Origin: Gloeobacter violaceus PCC 7421 | GTDB lineage: Bacteria > Cyanobacteriota > Cyanobacteriia > Gloeobacterales > Gloeobacteraceae | Assembly: GCF_000011385.1 (NCBI RefSeq) | Contig: NC_005125.1 | Location: 4,216,001-4,280,000 of the forward strand | DNA length: 64,000 nt | Direction of reading: 5' to 3' | Part shown: piece after piece, positions 1 through 9,179 of the stretch | Layout of the letters: each line of letters opens with the position of its first letter | How positions within the stretch are numbered: position 1 is the stretch's first letter | Notes under the pieces: generated by a model | The model's input: the letters and a program-made list of their open reading frames with translations, nothing else | Told to the model about the DNA's origin: nothing | Databases searched by the model: none | Program-made: the position numbers and the translations under genes

Positions 1-243
1 AAAAAAGTCCGGCCCGCGAAAATCCTCGGACTTGCGCTGGGTGAGGCTGTAGTAAATCGTCAGGTTACCCGAGCAATAGAAGTCCTGTCGGTCCTGCCAC
101 CAACACTCCAAAGAGCGGATGAGCAGGTCCATCTGCTTGCGGTGGCGGTCGGACTCCATCGGTGGCTCATCGCTCCACAAATCGACTGGCGGAGGGGCAA
201 AAGGCTCGAAGGGCGAACCTGAAAATTCGGAAGCAACGGGCAT
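1..243 (-). CDS. Uma2-family (DUF820) putative endonuclease, N-terminal part only
   Basis: Reading the minus strand from an ATG at 243 gives 81 codons with no stop before the window edge, so the gene is cut. The N-terminus is Pro/Ser-rich, followed by MESDRHRKQMDLLIRSLECW and then SEDFRGPDFF. The phrase EDFRGPDFF is characteristic of the cyanobacterial Uma2/DUF820 family, where the Asp belongs to the PD-(D/E)xK-like active site. These proteins are abundant in cyanobacteria and their biological role is poorly known. It lies 72 bases downstream of fabF on the same strand. Another member of the family is at 60317-60865. Confidence 0.75.
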   Translation of the reverse strand, partial: MPVASEFSGSPFEPFAPPPVDLWSDEPPMESDRHRKQMDLLIRSLECWWQDRQDFYCSGNLTIYYSLTQRKSEDFRGPDFF

Positions 244-315
244 CACCACAGTACGCTCCCCATCTGGGAATTGCCGCCATTGTAATGTCTGGAACGACCG
301 GTTCGGGAGGCTTTC

Positions 316-1563
316 CTAGGCTTCGCGGAACTTTCTAAATACCAGGGTGACGTTGTGGCCGCCGAAGCCGAAGGAATTGGATAGAGCCACCTCGATAGGC
401 ATCGTCCGGGCGACCCCCGGCACGTAGTCGAGGTCGCAGCTCGGGTCGGGGGTCTCAAGGTTGATGGTGGGCGGCGCGATGTCGTGGTAAACAGCCAGAG
501 CCGTGGCCACCGCCTCGATGCCCCCGGATCCGCCCAGCAGGTGACCGGTCATCGATTTGGTGGAACTGACCGCCACGCTGTAGGCAGCCTCTCCCAGCAC
601 GGTCTTAATCGCCTGGGTCTCGTTGGTGTCGTTGAGGGGCGTACTGGTGCCGTGGGCGTTGATGTAGCTCACCTGGTCCGGGAACACGCCTGCATCCTTG
701 AGCGCCAGCCGGATGGCCCGAGCGGCCCCTTCGCCGGCCGGTGCGGGCGAGGTCATGTGATAAGCGTCGCAGGTCATCGCGTAGCCGCAGATTTCGGCGT
801 AGATGCGCGCGCCGCGCGCCAGGGCGTGGCTGAGTTCTTCGAGCACCAGAATGCCCGCCCCCTCGCCAATCACAAAGCCGTCGCGGTTTAAATCGAAAGG
901 CCGGCTCGCTGTTTCAGGTTCGTCGTTGCGGGTCGAAAGGGCGCGCGACGCGGCGAAGCCCGCCACCACCAGCGGGGTGATGCACGCCTCGGTGCCGCCG
1001 CAGATCACCGCCTGGGCTTCGCCGTACTGGATAAGCCGAAAAGCGTCGCCGATGGCGTTGGAGCCGGCGGCGCAGGCGGTGACGGTGCAGGAATTGGGGC
1101 CTTTGGCGCCCAGCTGAATGGCGGTGAAGCCGGCGGCCATATTGGCGATAAACAGCGGCACCATAAAGGGTGAAACGCGGTTGGGTCCCTGCTCGCGCAG
1201 GATGCCGTCCTGCTGCTCCAGCCACTCCATGCCGCCGGTGCCGTTGCCGATAATCACCCCGACCTGTTCGCTGTTGAACTCGTTGATGGCAAGAGCCGCG
1301 TCGGCGACCGCCTGCTTGCTCGCGGCCACCGCCATCTGGGTAAAGCGCACCGTGCGCTTGACTTCTTTTTTCTCGAGGTACTGGTGGGGATCAAAATTTT
1401 TGACCTCGGCCGCGATGCGCGCGTCGTGGCGGCTCGGGTCAAACAGACTGATAGGTGCCACACCGGAACGGCCTGCGAGCAAGCCTTCCCAGAAGTCGGC
1501 CGCCGTGTTGCCAAGAGGCGTCACCGCGCCGACGCCGGTCACCACCACCCGCTTTTTTTCCAT
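316..1563 (-). CDS. fabF: 3-oxoacyl-[acyl-carrier-protein] synthase II
   Basis: Condensing enzyme of type II fatty acid synthesis: it joins malonyl-ACP to an acyl-ACP with loss of CO2 in the cytosol. The 415-residue product starts [18 protein letters not shown], which is the family's N-terminus. The catalytic triad is visible: Cys164 in TACAAGSNA, His304 in [14 protein letters not shown] and His341 in [10 protein letters not shown]. Length matches FabF (about 412). An upstream in-frame extension to 1656 exists but has no family similarity, so I chose the ATG at 1563. It is divergent from miaB with about 110 bases between the starts. No acpP is seen in the window. Confidence 0.96.
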
Positions 1564-1673
1564 CGAGACCCTGTACCTCGCGTAGGCTGATCCTTTCAAG
1601 AATAACAGGCTTGGGCAGTCGGCCGATGAAAGTAGTAGCCTGGAGGGTGTCCGCAACCCGCCCCCATTTCGCC

Positions 1674-2999
1674 ATGGAATCCACCACCAACCCCCAGGGC
1701 AAAACCGCCTGCCTCGTCACCTTCGGCTGCCAGATGAACAAGGCCGACTCCGAGCGCATGGCCGGGGCACTCACCCACCTGGGCTACCGGATCGTCGATG
1801 AAAGCGACACGGCCGACTTGGTCCTGTTCAACACCTGCACCATCCGCGACAACGCCGAGCAAAAGGTCTATTCCTACCTGGGTCAGCAGGCCAGGCGCAA
1901 ACAGCGCGACCCGCACATCACGCTGGTATTGGCGGGCTGTGTGGCCCAGCAGGAGGGTGAAAAATTGCTCCGGCGCGTGCCGGAACTGGATCTGGTGATG
2001 GGGCCGCAGCACGTCAATCGCCTTTCGGATTTGCTCGAGCGGGTGGCCGAGGGTGAGCAGGTGGTGGCCACCGAGCCCATCGAAATTCTCGAAGACATCA
2101 CCAAGCCCCGCCGCGACAGCGCCGTCACCGCCTGGGCCAACATCATCTACGGCTGCAACGAAGGATGCACCTACTGCATCGTGCCCTCGGTGCGCGGGCG
2201 CGAACAATCGCGCACTCCCGAGGCGATCAAAGCCGAAATTTGTGAACTGGGCGCGTCGGGCTACAAAGAAGTGACGCTTCTCGGCCAAAATATCGACGCC
2301 TACGGCCGCGACATCGGCACCAACCTGGCTTCACTGCTGCGCTTTATCCACAACGCGCCGGGCATCGAACGCCTGCGCTTCGCCACTTCCCACCCGCGCT
2401 ACTTTAGCGACGAACTGATTGCCACCTGTGCCGAATTGCCGAAAGTTTGCGAGCACTTTCATATTCCTTTTCAGTCGGGCGACAACGAAGTGCTCCGGCG
2501 CATGGCCCGGGGGTATACCCACGAAAAATATCGCGCCATCATCGAAAAGATCCGCGCCATCCTGCCCGACGCCGCCATCTCGGCGGACCTCATCGTCGGC
2601 TTTCCCGGCGAAACGGAGGCGCAGTTTGAAAATTCCCTGCGCCTGGTGGACGAACTGGAATTCGACGCCCTCAATACGGCGGCCTATTCGCCCCGCCCGG
2701 GCACCCCGGCGGCGCGCTGGCCCGGGCAATTGGACGACGAAGTCAAGCAGGACCGCCTGCAGCGTACCAACCGGCTGGTGGCCCAAAAAGCTTTCGAGCG
2801 CTCCCAGCGCTATCTGGGCCGCACCGAGCAGGTGCTGGTCGAAGAGACCAACCCCCGCGACCGCTCCCAGGTGGTGGGCCGCACCCGCACCAACCGCCTG
2901 GTCTTTTTTGCGGGCGAACTTGCGAAACTGCGCGGCCAACTGGTCGATGTGCAGATCACCGCGGCGCGCGCCTTTTCGCTGACGGGCACGGCAAGCTAA
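1674..2999 (+). CDS. miaB: tRNA-2-methylthio-N6-dimethylallyladenosine synthase (radical SAM methylthiotransferase)
   Basis: Adds the 2-methylthio group to i6A37 of tRNAs using two Fe-S clusters and SAM. The 441-residue product has the three domains of the family: an N-terminal UPF0004 domain with FGCQMN (Cys19) and further Cys in FNTCTIRD and LAGCVAQ, a radical-SAM core with the CxxxCxxC motif [19 protein letters not shown] near residues 160-172, and a C-terminal TRAM region. The [13 protein letters not shown] wording and [13 protein letters not shown] are MiaB-like. In-frame ATGs at 1626 and 1674 are both possible; 1674 gives the usual length. nadD follows after 3 bases, so the two are likely one transcript. 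Confidence 0.95.
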
Positions 3000-3002
3000 C
3001 CG

Positions 3003-3623
3003 ATGGGCGAACGGCTCGGTATCTTCGGCGGCACCTTCAATCCGGTCCACCGGGGACACCTCGCCATGGCCCGCGCCGCGCGCGACCGCTGCGGGCTCGA
3101 TCAAATCCTCTGGGTACCGGCGGCTCAACCGCCCCACAAACCCCTGGCCGGGGGTGCCTCGATCGGCGATCGCGTCGAGATGGTGCGTCTGGCCATTGCC
3201 GGAGAGGCGGGTATGGCACTGTCGCTGGTGGACGCGCGCCGACCTGGCCCTTCTTACGCGATCGACACCCTCAGGCTTCTGGAGGAGCAGTACCCGCAAG
3301 CGCAATGGCACTGGCTGCTGGGTCAGGACGGTCTTGCCGATTTGCCGGGCTGGTATCGCGCCGCCGAACTTATCCCCCGCTGCCGCTGGATAGTGGTACC
3401 CCGCCCCGGCAGCGGAGCGGATCCCAAGCAGGCGATGGCGGATCTCACCGAGCGCTTCGGGGCGGTATTCGTCCCGCTTTCGGATTTCGAGTGCGACATT
3501 TCCTCGACGCGGGTGCGCGAGCAACTCGCCGCGGGCCGGGCCGGCTGGGAAGCACTCCTGCCTGAGCAAGTGGTCTCTTACATTCATAAGCGCGGTCTGT
3601 ACGATGTGCCCGCGGGTGCTTAG
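3003..3623 (+). CDS. nadD: nicotinate-nucleotide adenylyltransferase
   Basis: Transfers AMP from ATP to nicotinate mononucleotide, giving deamido-NAD+, in NAD biosynthesis. The 206-residue protein opens with GIFGGTFNPVHRGHL, the nucleotidyltransferase alpha/beta phosphodiesterase motif (GGTFxPxHxGH), and ends with ISSTRVRE, the second ATP-binding motif. A central LLGQDGLADLPGW matches the NadD LIGxDxLxxLxxW segment. Length is normal. It begins 3 bases after miaB, suggesting translational coupling. Confidence 0.95.
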   Translation: MGERLGIFGGTFNPVHRGHLAMARAARDRCGLDQILWVPAAQPPHKPLAGGASIGDRVEMVRLAIAGEAGMALSLVDARRPGPSYAIDTLRLLEEQYPQAQWHWLLGQDGLADLPGWYRAAELIPRCRWIVVPRPGSGADPKQAMADLTERFGAVFVPLSDFECDISSTRVREQLAAGRAGWEALLPEQVVSYIHKRGLYDVPAGA

Positions 3624-3696
3624 CCGCTCGCTGCCTAGGCAAGCCGCAAAGCAGCCAATATACTAAAAAGAACGACCGGGCTCATACACCTGACCG

Positions 3697-5014
3697 ATGC
3701 CTATCGTCGAATCGATGGTGGTCCAGAATTGTTACCGCCCGGTGCGCCTTTTGGGAGCAAACGGAACGCGGCAGACCTGGCTTGCGGCGGAGGAAAAGAC
3801 TGGACAAACCGTGACGCTCAAGGCGCTTTATTTCGGCGAGGGTGCGCTGTGGCAAGATTTTAAGCTTTTCGAGCGCGAGGCTGAGACGCTGCAGTCACTT
3901 TCCCACTCCCGCATCCCCCGCCAGCGCGACGCCTTCTGGTGGGAGCAGCCGGAGGGCAACTACTTTTGTCTCATCCAGGATTTCATCCCCGGCCAGTCGC
4001 TGGAGGCAAGTGTGCGCAACCTCGGTCCCCTGCCGGAGGCTGAAGTACGCACCATTGCCGCCGAGGTGCTTGAAATTTTGATCTATCTGCACCGACAGTC
4101 GCCGCCGGTGATCCATCGCGACCTCACCCCCGCCAATCTCATTTGGGGCGAAGACGGACGAATTTATTTGATCGACTTTGGTGCGGTACAGGCGGTAAGC
4201 GCTCCCGAGAAAACGATGACGGTGGTGGGCACCTACCGGCTATATGCCCCCGGAGCAGTTCGAGGGCCGCACGGTCCCTGCGTCAGATCTGTTCGGCCTC
4301 GGGGCGACGCTGCTTTTTTTGCTCACCGGGATCAATCCTGGGGAACTGCCCCGCGAGAACTTTCGGATCCGCCTGGGGGAGAGGGCGAGCGCCGGTCTGA
4401 AGCCCTGGCTGGAGCGAATGCTCGATCCCGATTTGCAGTACCGTTTTGCGAGTGCTTGCGCCGCCCACGAAGCACTCGATCGGCAGGAAAATCGGCCTGT
4501 GCCGACAGTGAGCGGTCAACCAACCGGCAGCTGCATTGCCCTGAAGCGAACTGCCGAACGACTCACCATCGAGGTTGAAGGTCGGCGGCTGCAGTTGCGG
4601 GATTTCTATGTCGCCCTTGCCCAAATGGCTCTCCAGTTTCCGCAAATGTTCCTGAGTTTCAATCAGGAGAACTCTTCTACATCCTGGCTTCCCTGGATTC
4701 CCCGTCTAATGTTTGCCATGTTGACGGCCGCGTGGCTTGGGGAACTGTGGGTTGTCGGTTCGACGCGCACCCGTATCGAGACCGACGGGTTGAACCTCAC
4801 TATCTCCCAGCGCTTCTGGAATTTACTTCCCTACAAAAAGACCCGTGGCCGGCTCGTCGACGTTCGTAGCCGGCAGCAGGCGGACATTATCTTTGGCCGC
4901 GACAAGTTTGTCTGGCGGTTCTGGGGTGAGGAAAAGAAATTTACGCTCTTTTTGAGTCCGGTCGAGCAGGAGTGGCTGCAAAAAGAGATCCGCACCTGGA
5001 TCGAGGACAAATAA
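3697..5014 (+). pseudogene. Ser/Thr protein kinase of cyanobacterial type, interrupted by a +1 frameshift
   Basis: Two reading frames together make one kinase of about 438 residues. The first (from 3697) carries the glycine-loop region, catalytic loop VIHRDLTPANLIW and DFGAVQAV. It then reaches GTYRLYAPGA and loses similarity. The second frame begins at that point with YMPPEQFEGRTVPASDLFGL, the APE-like motif and helix F of kinases. Removing one C of the pair at 4236-4237 turns the junction into GTYGYMPPEQF, exactly what the family shows. The last 200 residues hold one likely membrane segment near FAMLTAAWLGELWVV. It could be a real inactivated gene or a sequencing error. MVVQNCY at 3715 is an alternative start. 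Confidence 0.85.
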
Positions 5015-5022
5015 TTTTGGAG

Positions 5023-5054
5023 ATGGACTTGGGCGACATCCCGAGTCCATTTTT
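5023..5054 (+). terminator. Rho-independent terminator after the kinase gene
   Basis: An 11-bp stem (5023-5033 with 5040-5050, one G-U pair) and 6-base loop CGACAT is followed by a run of five T. It lies 9 bases after the kinase stop codon, so the kinase locus keeps a clean transcription end even though its frame is broken. Confidence 0.8.
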
Positions 5055-5165
5055 CTGTATAGCGATGCCTGGAATGCTCGTCCAGTCTGGTTCTCAAGCT
5101 ACTTTGTCACCCCTTGAACAACTGCCGGATTCTTTTCTGCACCGTGTTTGTACAAAAAGCAGCCA

Positions 5166-5615
5166 TCAGGCCTGGCTTGTGAGGTATTCAATAAAACCCC
5201 GGCCCAGACGGCTCACCAATGGCAATTTGACGAACTTGAGCGCGGCGGAATTGATGCAGTAGCGCAAGCCGGTCGGGGGCGGACCGTCGTTGAAGAGATG
5301 GCCCTGGTGGGCGTCACACACCGCGCAGAGCACCTCGGTGCGCCGCATAAAAAGACTGAAATCGGCTTTGGTGGCGATGTTTTTCGGGTTGACAGGACCC
5401 CAGAAGCTGGGCCAACCCGTTCCCGAGTCGTACTTTTGAGCGGACGAAAACAAGGGTGTTTCACAGCAAACGCACTGGTAGATGCCTGCCTGCTTAGTAT
5501 CGTGATATTTACCCGTAAAGGCCCGCTCGGTGCCTTTTTTGCGCGTGATCAAAAACTGTTCGGGTGTCAGAATTTTTTTCCATTCGGCTTCCGATTTAAA
5601 GACTTTGGTGGGCAT
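5166..5615 (-). CDS. msrB: peptide-methionine (R)-S-oxide reductase
   Basis: Repairs methionine-R-sulfoxide in proteins using thioredoxin. The 149-residue product carries the two zinc CxxC pairs (CVCCETPLF and [10 protein letters not shown]), the SGTGWPSFW substrate motif and the catalytic-Cys motif [11 protein letters not shown]. Length and order match stand-alone MsrB. It points away from the PAAR gene at 5775; the 159 bases between them must hold both promoters. No msrA is seen nearby. Confidence 0.95.
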   Translation of the reverse strand: MPTKVFKSEAEWKKILTPEQFLITRKKGTERAFTGKYHDTKQAGIYQCVCCETPLFSSAQKYDSGTGWPSFWGPVNPKNIATKADFSLFMRRTEVLCAVCDAHQGHLFNDGPPPTGLRYCINSAALKFVKLPLVSRLGRGFIEYLTSQA

Positions 5616-5774
5616 CGTGTTTCTCCTGGTTGGACGTGGCTTGGGTCGCGGCTTGGCCGAATCTGCTGGGTGTACGGGGAAGGCGGTTTTTTGGATTGGC
5701 GGTACTCCACAGCACTAAGGACCGGGGGGCGTTGTCCCTAAACAAAGGGATAGCCCAGTCACTACGGAGATCTT

Positions 5775-6053
5775 ATGGGTCTGGCGCAAGCCCGCATGGG
5801 AGACCCGGAATCCTGCCCGGCGATTCCTCCCTGTATCACCCCGACCGGAACCATCTCGGCGATGCTGTGCACAAAAACATTCTGCAACGGCCTGCTGGTC
5901 TCCGTCATCGGCGACGGCGTCAGTTGCGGAGCGACGACCGTGGGCGGCTCGACGACCGTCTTTCACGAAGGCATCTCCGCCCACCGACTCAGCGACGCCA
6001 ACAGCTGCGCGGGCGCCTGCACAGGAGCCAGCCCCGACACGTTTATCGGCTAA
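5775..6053 (+). CDS. PAAR-domain spike-tip protein
   Basis: Small protein of 92 residues. The pattern ARMGDPESCP, then VIGDGVSCGATTVGGSTTVF, AHRLSDANSC and a final ASPDTFIG is the PAAR layout: short beta-hairpin repeats with the G-S-x-T-V-F element. PAAR proteins cap the spike (VgrG/gp5) of contractile injection systems or phage tails and can carry effectors. No other tail gene is in the window, so it is an orphan here. A Shine-Dalgarno (ACGGAGATCTT before the ATG) supports the start. It is followed 13 bases later by a 109-residue unknown, probably co-transcribed. Seven Cys residues are unusual for PAAR. Confidence 0.75.
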   Translation: MGLAQARMGDPESCPAIPPCITPTGTISAMLCTKTFCNGLLVSVIGDGVSCGATTVGGSTTVFHEGISAHRLSDANSCAGACTGASPDTFIG

Positions 6054-6066
6054 TTCAGGAGCACCC

Positions 6067-6396
6067 ATGGACCTGCTCAAATTTCTCTGGTTTTGTCTGT
6101 GGAACCTGCGCTTCGAGCACCAGGGTTCCCGGTGCACGCTTTGCCTGCAGGGGCTCAATCTGGCCCTCGACGGCCAAGGCAACGTCCGAATCTGGACAAA
6201 CCGGGATCTCAGGCTCAATGCCCGCTACTTGCTCAACCAGTGCGATCCCCACTTCGACCCCGACGCTTTTCTAGAGGGGCACGAGGAGCGCCAGCGCCAG
6301 GCGATCGATCAGATCGAAAGCAGCCCTTGTCACGCCCGTCCGCGCCGGGAGTGGGGTACCTCGGTAACGTTGAAAAAAATCAGAGTCGAGAACTGA
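6067..6396 (+). CDS. unknown protein downstream of the PAAR gene
   Basis: A 109-residue protein I do not recognise. It begins MDLLKFLWFCLWNLRFEHQG, with a short aromatic/hydrophobic stretch (residues 3-13) that is too short for a normal membrane span, followed by a compact segment with RCTLCLQGLNLALDGQGNVR. The C-terminal third is charged (EGHEERQRQAIDQIE). An RBS (CAGGAGC) precedes the ATG and only 13 bases separate it from the PAAR stop. This suggests an operon and possibly a partner, adaptor or cargo of the PAAR protein; that role is inference from position only. Confidence 0.6.
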   Translation: MDLLKFLWFCLWNLRFEHQGSRCTLCLQGLNLALDGQGNVRIWTNRDLRLNARYLLNQCDPHFDPDAFLEGHEERQRQAIDQIESSPCHARPRREWGTSVTLKKIRVEN

Positions 6397-6579
6397 CCCT
6401 GAACTGTCAAACTGGGTGCAGTGGTTGCCGCAAACCTCTTGCTGGAGGGCTTTGCGGTCATGACGACTCCAAGAGAACCTTATGGTGCTATCGCTTTTGT
6501 AGATCAACACTGTTCCGCTTATCAACACCTGTTTGCAGATATCCGAACTTTTGAACGTTGTCTTCAAATGCAAAACGCT

Positions 6580-7650
6580 CTAAGGACTGCCGGTTCCGAA
6601 GAGCTTGATCGTATCACTCTGGGAATTGACCGGTTCGATGGGCACCAGCGACTGTTTGCTGTTAAAGCGAAACAAATACAGCAGCAGTTGTTGGCTTCCC
6701 ATCTTCAAGGTGACAAAGACGTTGATGCGGGTAAGCGGATTGCTCAGATCCGGTTTGTTGAGATTGAACTGGGCGATGCGCTCGGCCAGCACCGAGGTGG
6801 ATTTCTGGGTGGAGACACTCAGTTCGAGCGGTTTGCCCAGGGGTTGGCCGGTCGTCGGTTGGGTTTCGGTCGTGCCGGTGGCGGCGAGGGCGGGTTTCGA
6901 GGCAACGGCAGTCGGCACCGCCGGCAGAGGAGCAGTATCGCCGAAGCGGTAGTCGCGGTAGGTGGTCCCAATGTCGACGGGGCCTGCGAAGGCGCGGCGG
7001 GTGAAGCCGACCGGCACCCAGAAATTCATTTTGATCTGCATGCGGGAGCGCTCCGGCAGCCAGTAGCGCTCCACCGGCTGAAAATCGACCGTGTAATCGG
7101 CCGAACCCCAGACTCCGGCCAGGTAGATCACCGCCCGCCGGGGCAGGGCGGTGGCGGCGTCGAGCCACAGTTCACGCAGAGGGCCGCCCGCAAGGGGCAC
7201 GAGGCGAAGCCGGACCGCTTCGCCCGCACCAAGGCGGGTCGTCTCGACCGTCTCGACGCGGTAGGTTTCGGCGGTGGCGCCCAGGTCCACAATCGCGTGG
7301 GGAGCCACCCGCTCGGGGCGCTCGATGTACTCGCTGTAGAGCTTGAGGCGGTCGGACTGGGTGACCAGATTCAGCCGGTTGTGGGCGATTTTGTAGAACT
7401 GGTCGCCCTCGGTCAGATTCGCCTCCCAGCCGCCATCGGCACGAAAGACAAATTCGCCGGTGGTGATCCCCTCCTGCCACCCAAACGTCTGAATTTGCTG
7501 CTCGAAGCGGCGCTCAGAAGGCGCTTCGAGCGCCTGTAGGACCTTTTGGTATCGTTCGAGCCAATCCTGAGGCGGCTGGGACCAAGCCGGAGCCTGCCCC
7601 ACGAACCACAGGGCGAGAACGAGCCACCGGCGCCGGAAGGTGTACGGCAT
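6580..7650 (-). CDS. exported LolA/outer-membrane-lipoprotein-sorting-like protein
   Basis: A 356-residue protein with an N-terminal signal sequence (RRRWLVLALWFVGQAPAWS). The mature part reads like an unclosed beta-barrel of the LolA/LppX type: FRADGGWEANLTEGDQFYKI, then LRELWLDAATALPRR, WGSADYTVDFQPVERYWLP. The last 90 residues add a Pro/Thr-rich linker and a hydrophobic beta segment. The assignment rests on fold-like pattern, not on a diagnostic motif. It is the last gene of a tight minus-strand run starting at rpsO; 29 bases separate it from the GSGD protein upstream, which is also exported. Confidence 0.6.
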   Translation of the reverse strand: MPYTFRRRWLVLALWFVGQAPAWSQPPQDWLERYQKVLQALEAPSERRFEQQIQTFGWQEGITTGEFVFRADGGWEANLTEGDQFYKIAHNRLNLVTQSDRLKLYSEYIERPERVAPHAIVDLGATAETYRVETVETTRLGAGEAVRLRLVPLAGGPLRELWLDAATALPRRAVIYLAGVWGSADYTVDFQPVERYWLPERSRMQIKMNFWVPVGFTRRAFAGPVDIGTTYRDYRFGDTAPLPAVPTAVASKPALAATGTTETQPTTGQPLGKPLELSVSTQKSTSVLAERIAQFNLNKPDLSNPLTRINVFVTLKMGSQQLLLYLFRFNSKQSLVPIEPVNSQSDTIKLFGTGSP

Positions 7651-7679
7651 GGGAAGTTCCGAAAAATTGGACTGGGCAG

Positions 7680-8330
7680 TTAGCGCGAGACGATCGTGCC
7701 GCTGCCGGCGACTTTGCGGTTGACGCGCTGGGGGTTACCGCTGTAGAAGACATCGCCGCTGCCGGCGACGCTCGCGTCGAGCGCTTCGGTGGTATAGACC
7801 TGCACGTCGCCCGAGCCCGCGACGCTCACCGCCGCGGTGCGGGCGCGCAGGGCCGCGAGGTTGGCGTCGCCGGAACCGGCCACATCCACCTGCAGCCGAT
7901 CGACCGTGGAGAGTCCCTCGGCCGGGGCGACCACCACATCGCCGCTGCCGGCGATCGACACGCTGAAGGTGTCGCTGCGGATACCGCTCAGGCGCGCGTC
8001 GCCGCTACCCAAGATCGTGATGGACTGGAGCTGTGGCACCCGGATCAGCGCGCGCGGTCCGCGCCCGCCGATGTTCATGCTGCTGCCGCGCGGGCCGCTT
8101 ATCACCAGCGTCTCGCCGCTGACTTCGGTCACAATGCGCTCGATTACCCCCGGGGCGCCTTCGAGGAGCACCACCAACTGGTTCGCACCGGCGCGCACGT
8201 CAATATCGGTCGAGCCGCGCACCTCGATGCGCGAAAAGGCCGGTACCTCGCGGGTGACCGTCTCGGCACTGACGGCGGCAGTCCCCGCCACCATCAGCAC
8301 CGCCACCGCCGCAGCAAGTTTTGCCTTCAC
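7680..8330 (-). CDS. exported GSGD-repeat protein (DUF2807 / head-GIN domain)
   Basis: A 216-residue exported protein: signal peptide MKAKLAAAVAVLMVAGTAAVSA, then FSRIEVRGSTDIDVRAG, the typical opening of DUF2807. The core repeats G-S-G-D at least six times (ILGSGDARL, IAGSGDVVV, VAGSGDANL, VAGSGDVQV, VAGSGDVFY, VAGSGTIV), spaced about 20 residues apart, as in the right-handed beta-helix of this family. The family is periplasmic or surface-located with unproven function. It starts 10 bases after the small gene at 8341. Confidence 0.88.
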   Translation of the reverse strand: MKAKLAAAVAVLMVAGTAAVSAETVTREVPAFSRIEVRGSTDIDVRAGANQLVVLLEGAPGVIERIVTEVSGETLVISGPRGSSMNIGGRGPRALIRVPQLQSITILGSGDARLSGIRSDTFSVSIAGSGDVVVAPAEGLSTVDRLQVDVAGSGDANLAALRARTAAVSVAGSGDVQVYTTEALDASVAGSGDVFYSGNPQRVNRKVAGSGTIVSR

Positions 8331-8340
8331 CGGCTCTCTC

Positions 8341-8565
8341 CTATTCGATCGAGATCGACTGGGGGCCTTTGTTGTTGCCGTTGGTGCTGGTGAAACCGCC
8401 GCCAGCGGTGCCGTAGCCCGTTTCGCTGCGGTTGAGCTGTTCGGTCAGCCAGCTTTTGACCGGGTCTTCCATCGGATTCATCCGAAACACACCCGCCACA
8501 AAACCGCTCAAAAACCCCAGCGGCTGGTCGGTCAAAGAACGCACAATCGGACTCAACTCATCCAT
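8341..8565 (-). CDS. conserved cyanobacterial small protein, unknown function
   Basis: A 74-residue protein with start ATG at 8565. MDELSPIVRSLTDQPLGF followed by LSGFVAGVFRMNPMEDPVKSW, then a Gly/Asn/Thr-rich tail. I recognise the PLGFLSGFVAGVFR / EDPVKSWL layout as a small conserved cyanobacterial protein but know no function. The glycine-rich hydrophobic stretch may lie at a membrane surface. It sits 46 bases after the DUF3593 gene and 10 bases before the GSGD protein. An in-frame extension to 8745 overlaps the upstream gene and is not credible. Confidence 0.7.
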   Translation of the reverse strand: MDELSPIVRSLTDQPLGFLSGFVAGVFRMNPMEDPVKSWLTEQLNRSETGYGTAGGGFTSTNGNNKGPQSISIE

Positions 8566-8611
8566 GGCCACCACCTTCTTCAACACAGTCCCATAGTATC
8601 CCCGGGCCGCG

Positions 8612-8908
8612 CTATTCCGCGCTCTTGCCGCTGCGTTCGAGGGCCTGCTTGAACCCGAGCACCACCAGAATGTTGGCCACGGTGAGCAGCGATTCGGCCG
8701 TCCCGTGCAGCCAGTCGACATTGGCGAGCGATTGACCCAGGACAAACCGGCTATAGAGTCCGGCGGGAATCGTCACCGCCACGAAGACGAGGGTGCCGTA
8801 AAAACCATAGAGGGCCAGCTTCGGAAAGCGGCCCGAGCGGGTGGCAAACCACAAAAAAGCGAGATACGGAAACAGCGAAGCGGCAAAAAGCGCCTGCTCG
8901 AATGCCAT
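8612..8908 (-). CDS. small membrane protein, DUF3593-like
   Basis: A 98-residue membrane protein conserved in cyanobacteria and plants. FEQALFAASLFPYLAFLWF forms the first membrane span; LYGFYGTLVFVAVTIPAGLY the second; ESLLTVANILVVLGFKQAL the third. The family name DUF3593 is from memory and should be checked. Its ATG is 1 base past the rpsO stop, so it is almost certainly translated from the same message. Confidence 0.75.
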   Translation of the reverse strand: MAFEQALFAASLFPYLAFLWFATRSGRFPKLALYGFYGTLVFVAVTIPAGLYSRFVLGQSLANVDWLHGTAESLLTVANILVVLGFKQALERSGKSAE

Positions 8909-8909
8909 G

Positions 8910-9179
8910 CTAGCGGCGCAGGCCGAGGCGATCGACCAGGGCGCGGTAGCGGTCGGCTTCGTTGGCCGCCAAATAAGCCAACAATTGCTTGCGTCGGCCG
9001 ATGAGCTTGAGCAGGCCGCGCCGCGAGGAAAAATCTTTGGGGTGGCTGCGCAGGTGCTCGGTCAACTGGTTGATCCGATCGCTGAGCATTGCCACTTGCA
9101 CCTCCGGCGAACCGGTGTCGGTTTCGTGGACCTGGTAGGTGCCAATCAATTCCTGCTTGCGATCTTGGGTCAGGGGCAT
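8910..9179 (-). CDS. rpsO: 30S ribosomal protein S15
   Basis: Primary 16S rRNA-binding protein of the small subunit platform. The 89-residue sequence has the S15 signature: DTGSPEVQVAMLSDRINQLT, then LRSHPKDFSSRRGLLKLIGR and RRKQLLAYL. The start is the ATG at 9179 (MPLTQDRKQELIG), giving exactly the family length; the upstream extension to 9245 has no similarity. It heads a five-gene minus-strand run with spacings of 1, 46, 10 and 29 bases. Bacterial rpsO is often autoregulated through its leader; I could not identify such a structure here. Confidence 0.97.
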   Translation of the reverse strand: MPLTQDRKQELIGTYQVHETDTGSPEVQVAMLSDRINQLTEHLRSHPKDFSSRRGLLKLIGRRKQLLAYLAANEADRYRALVDRLGLRR

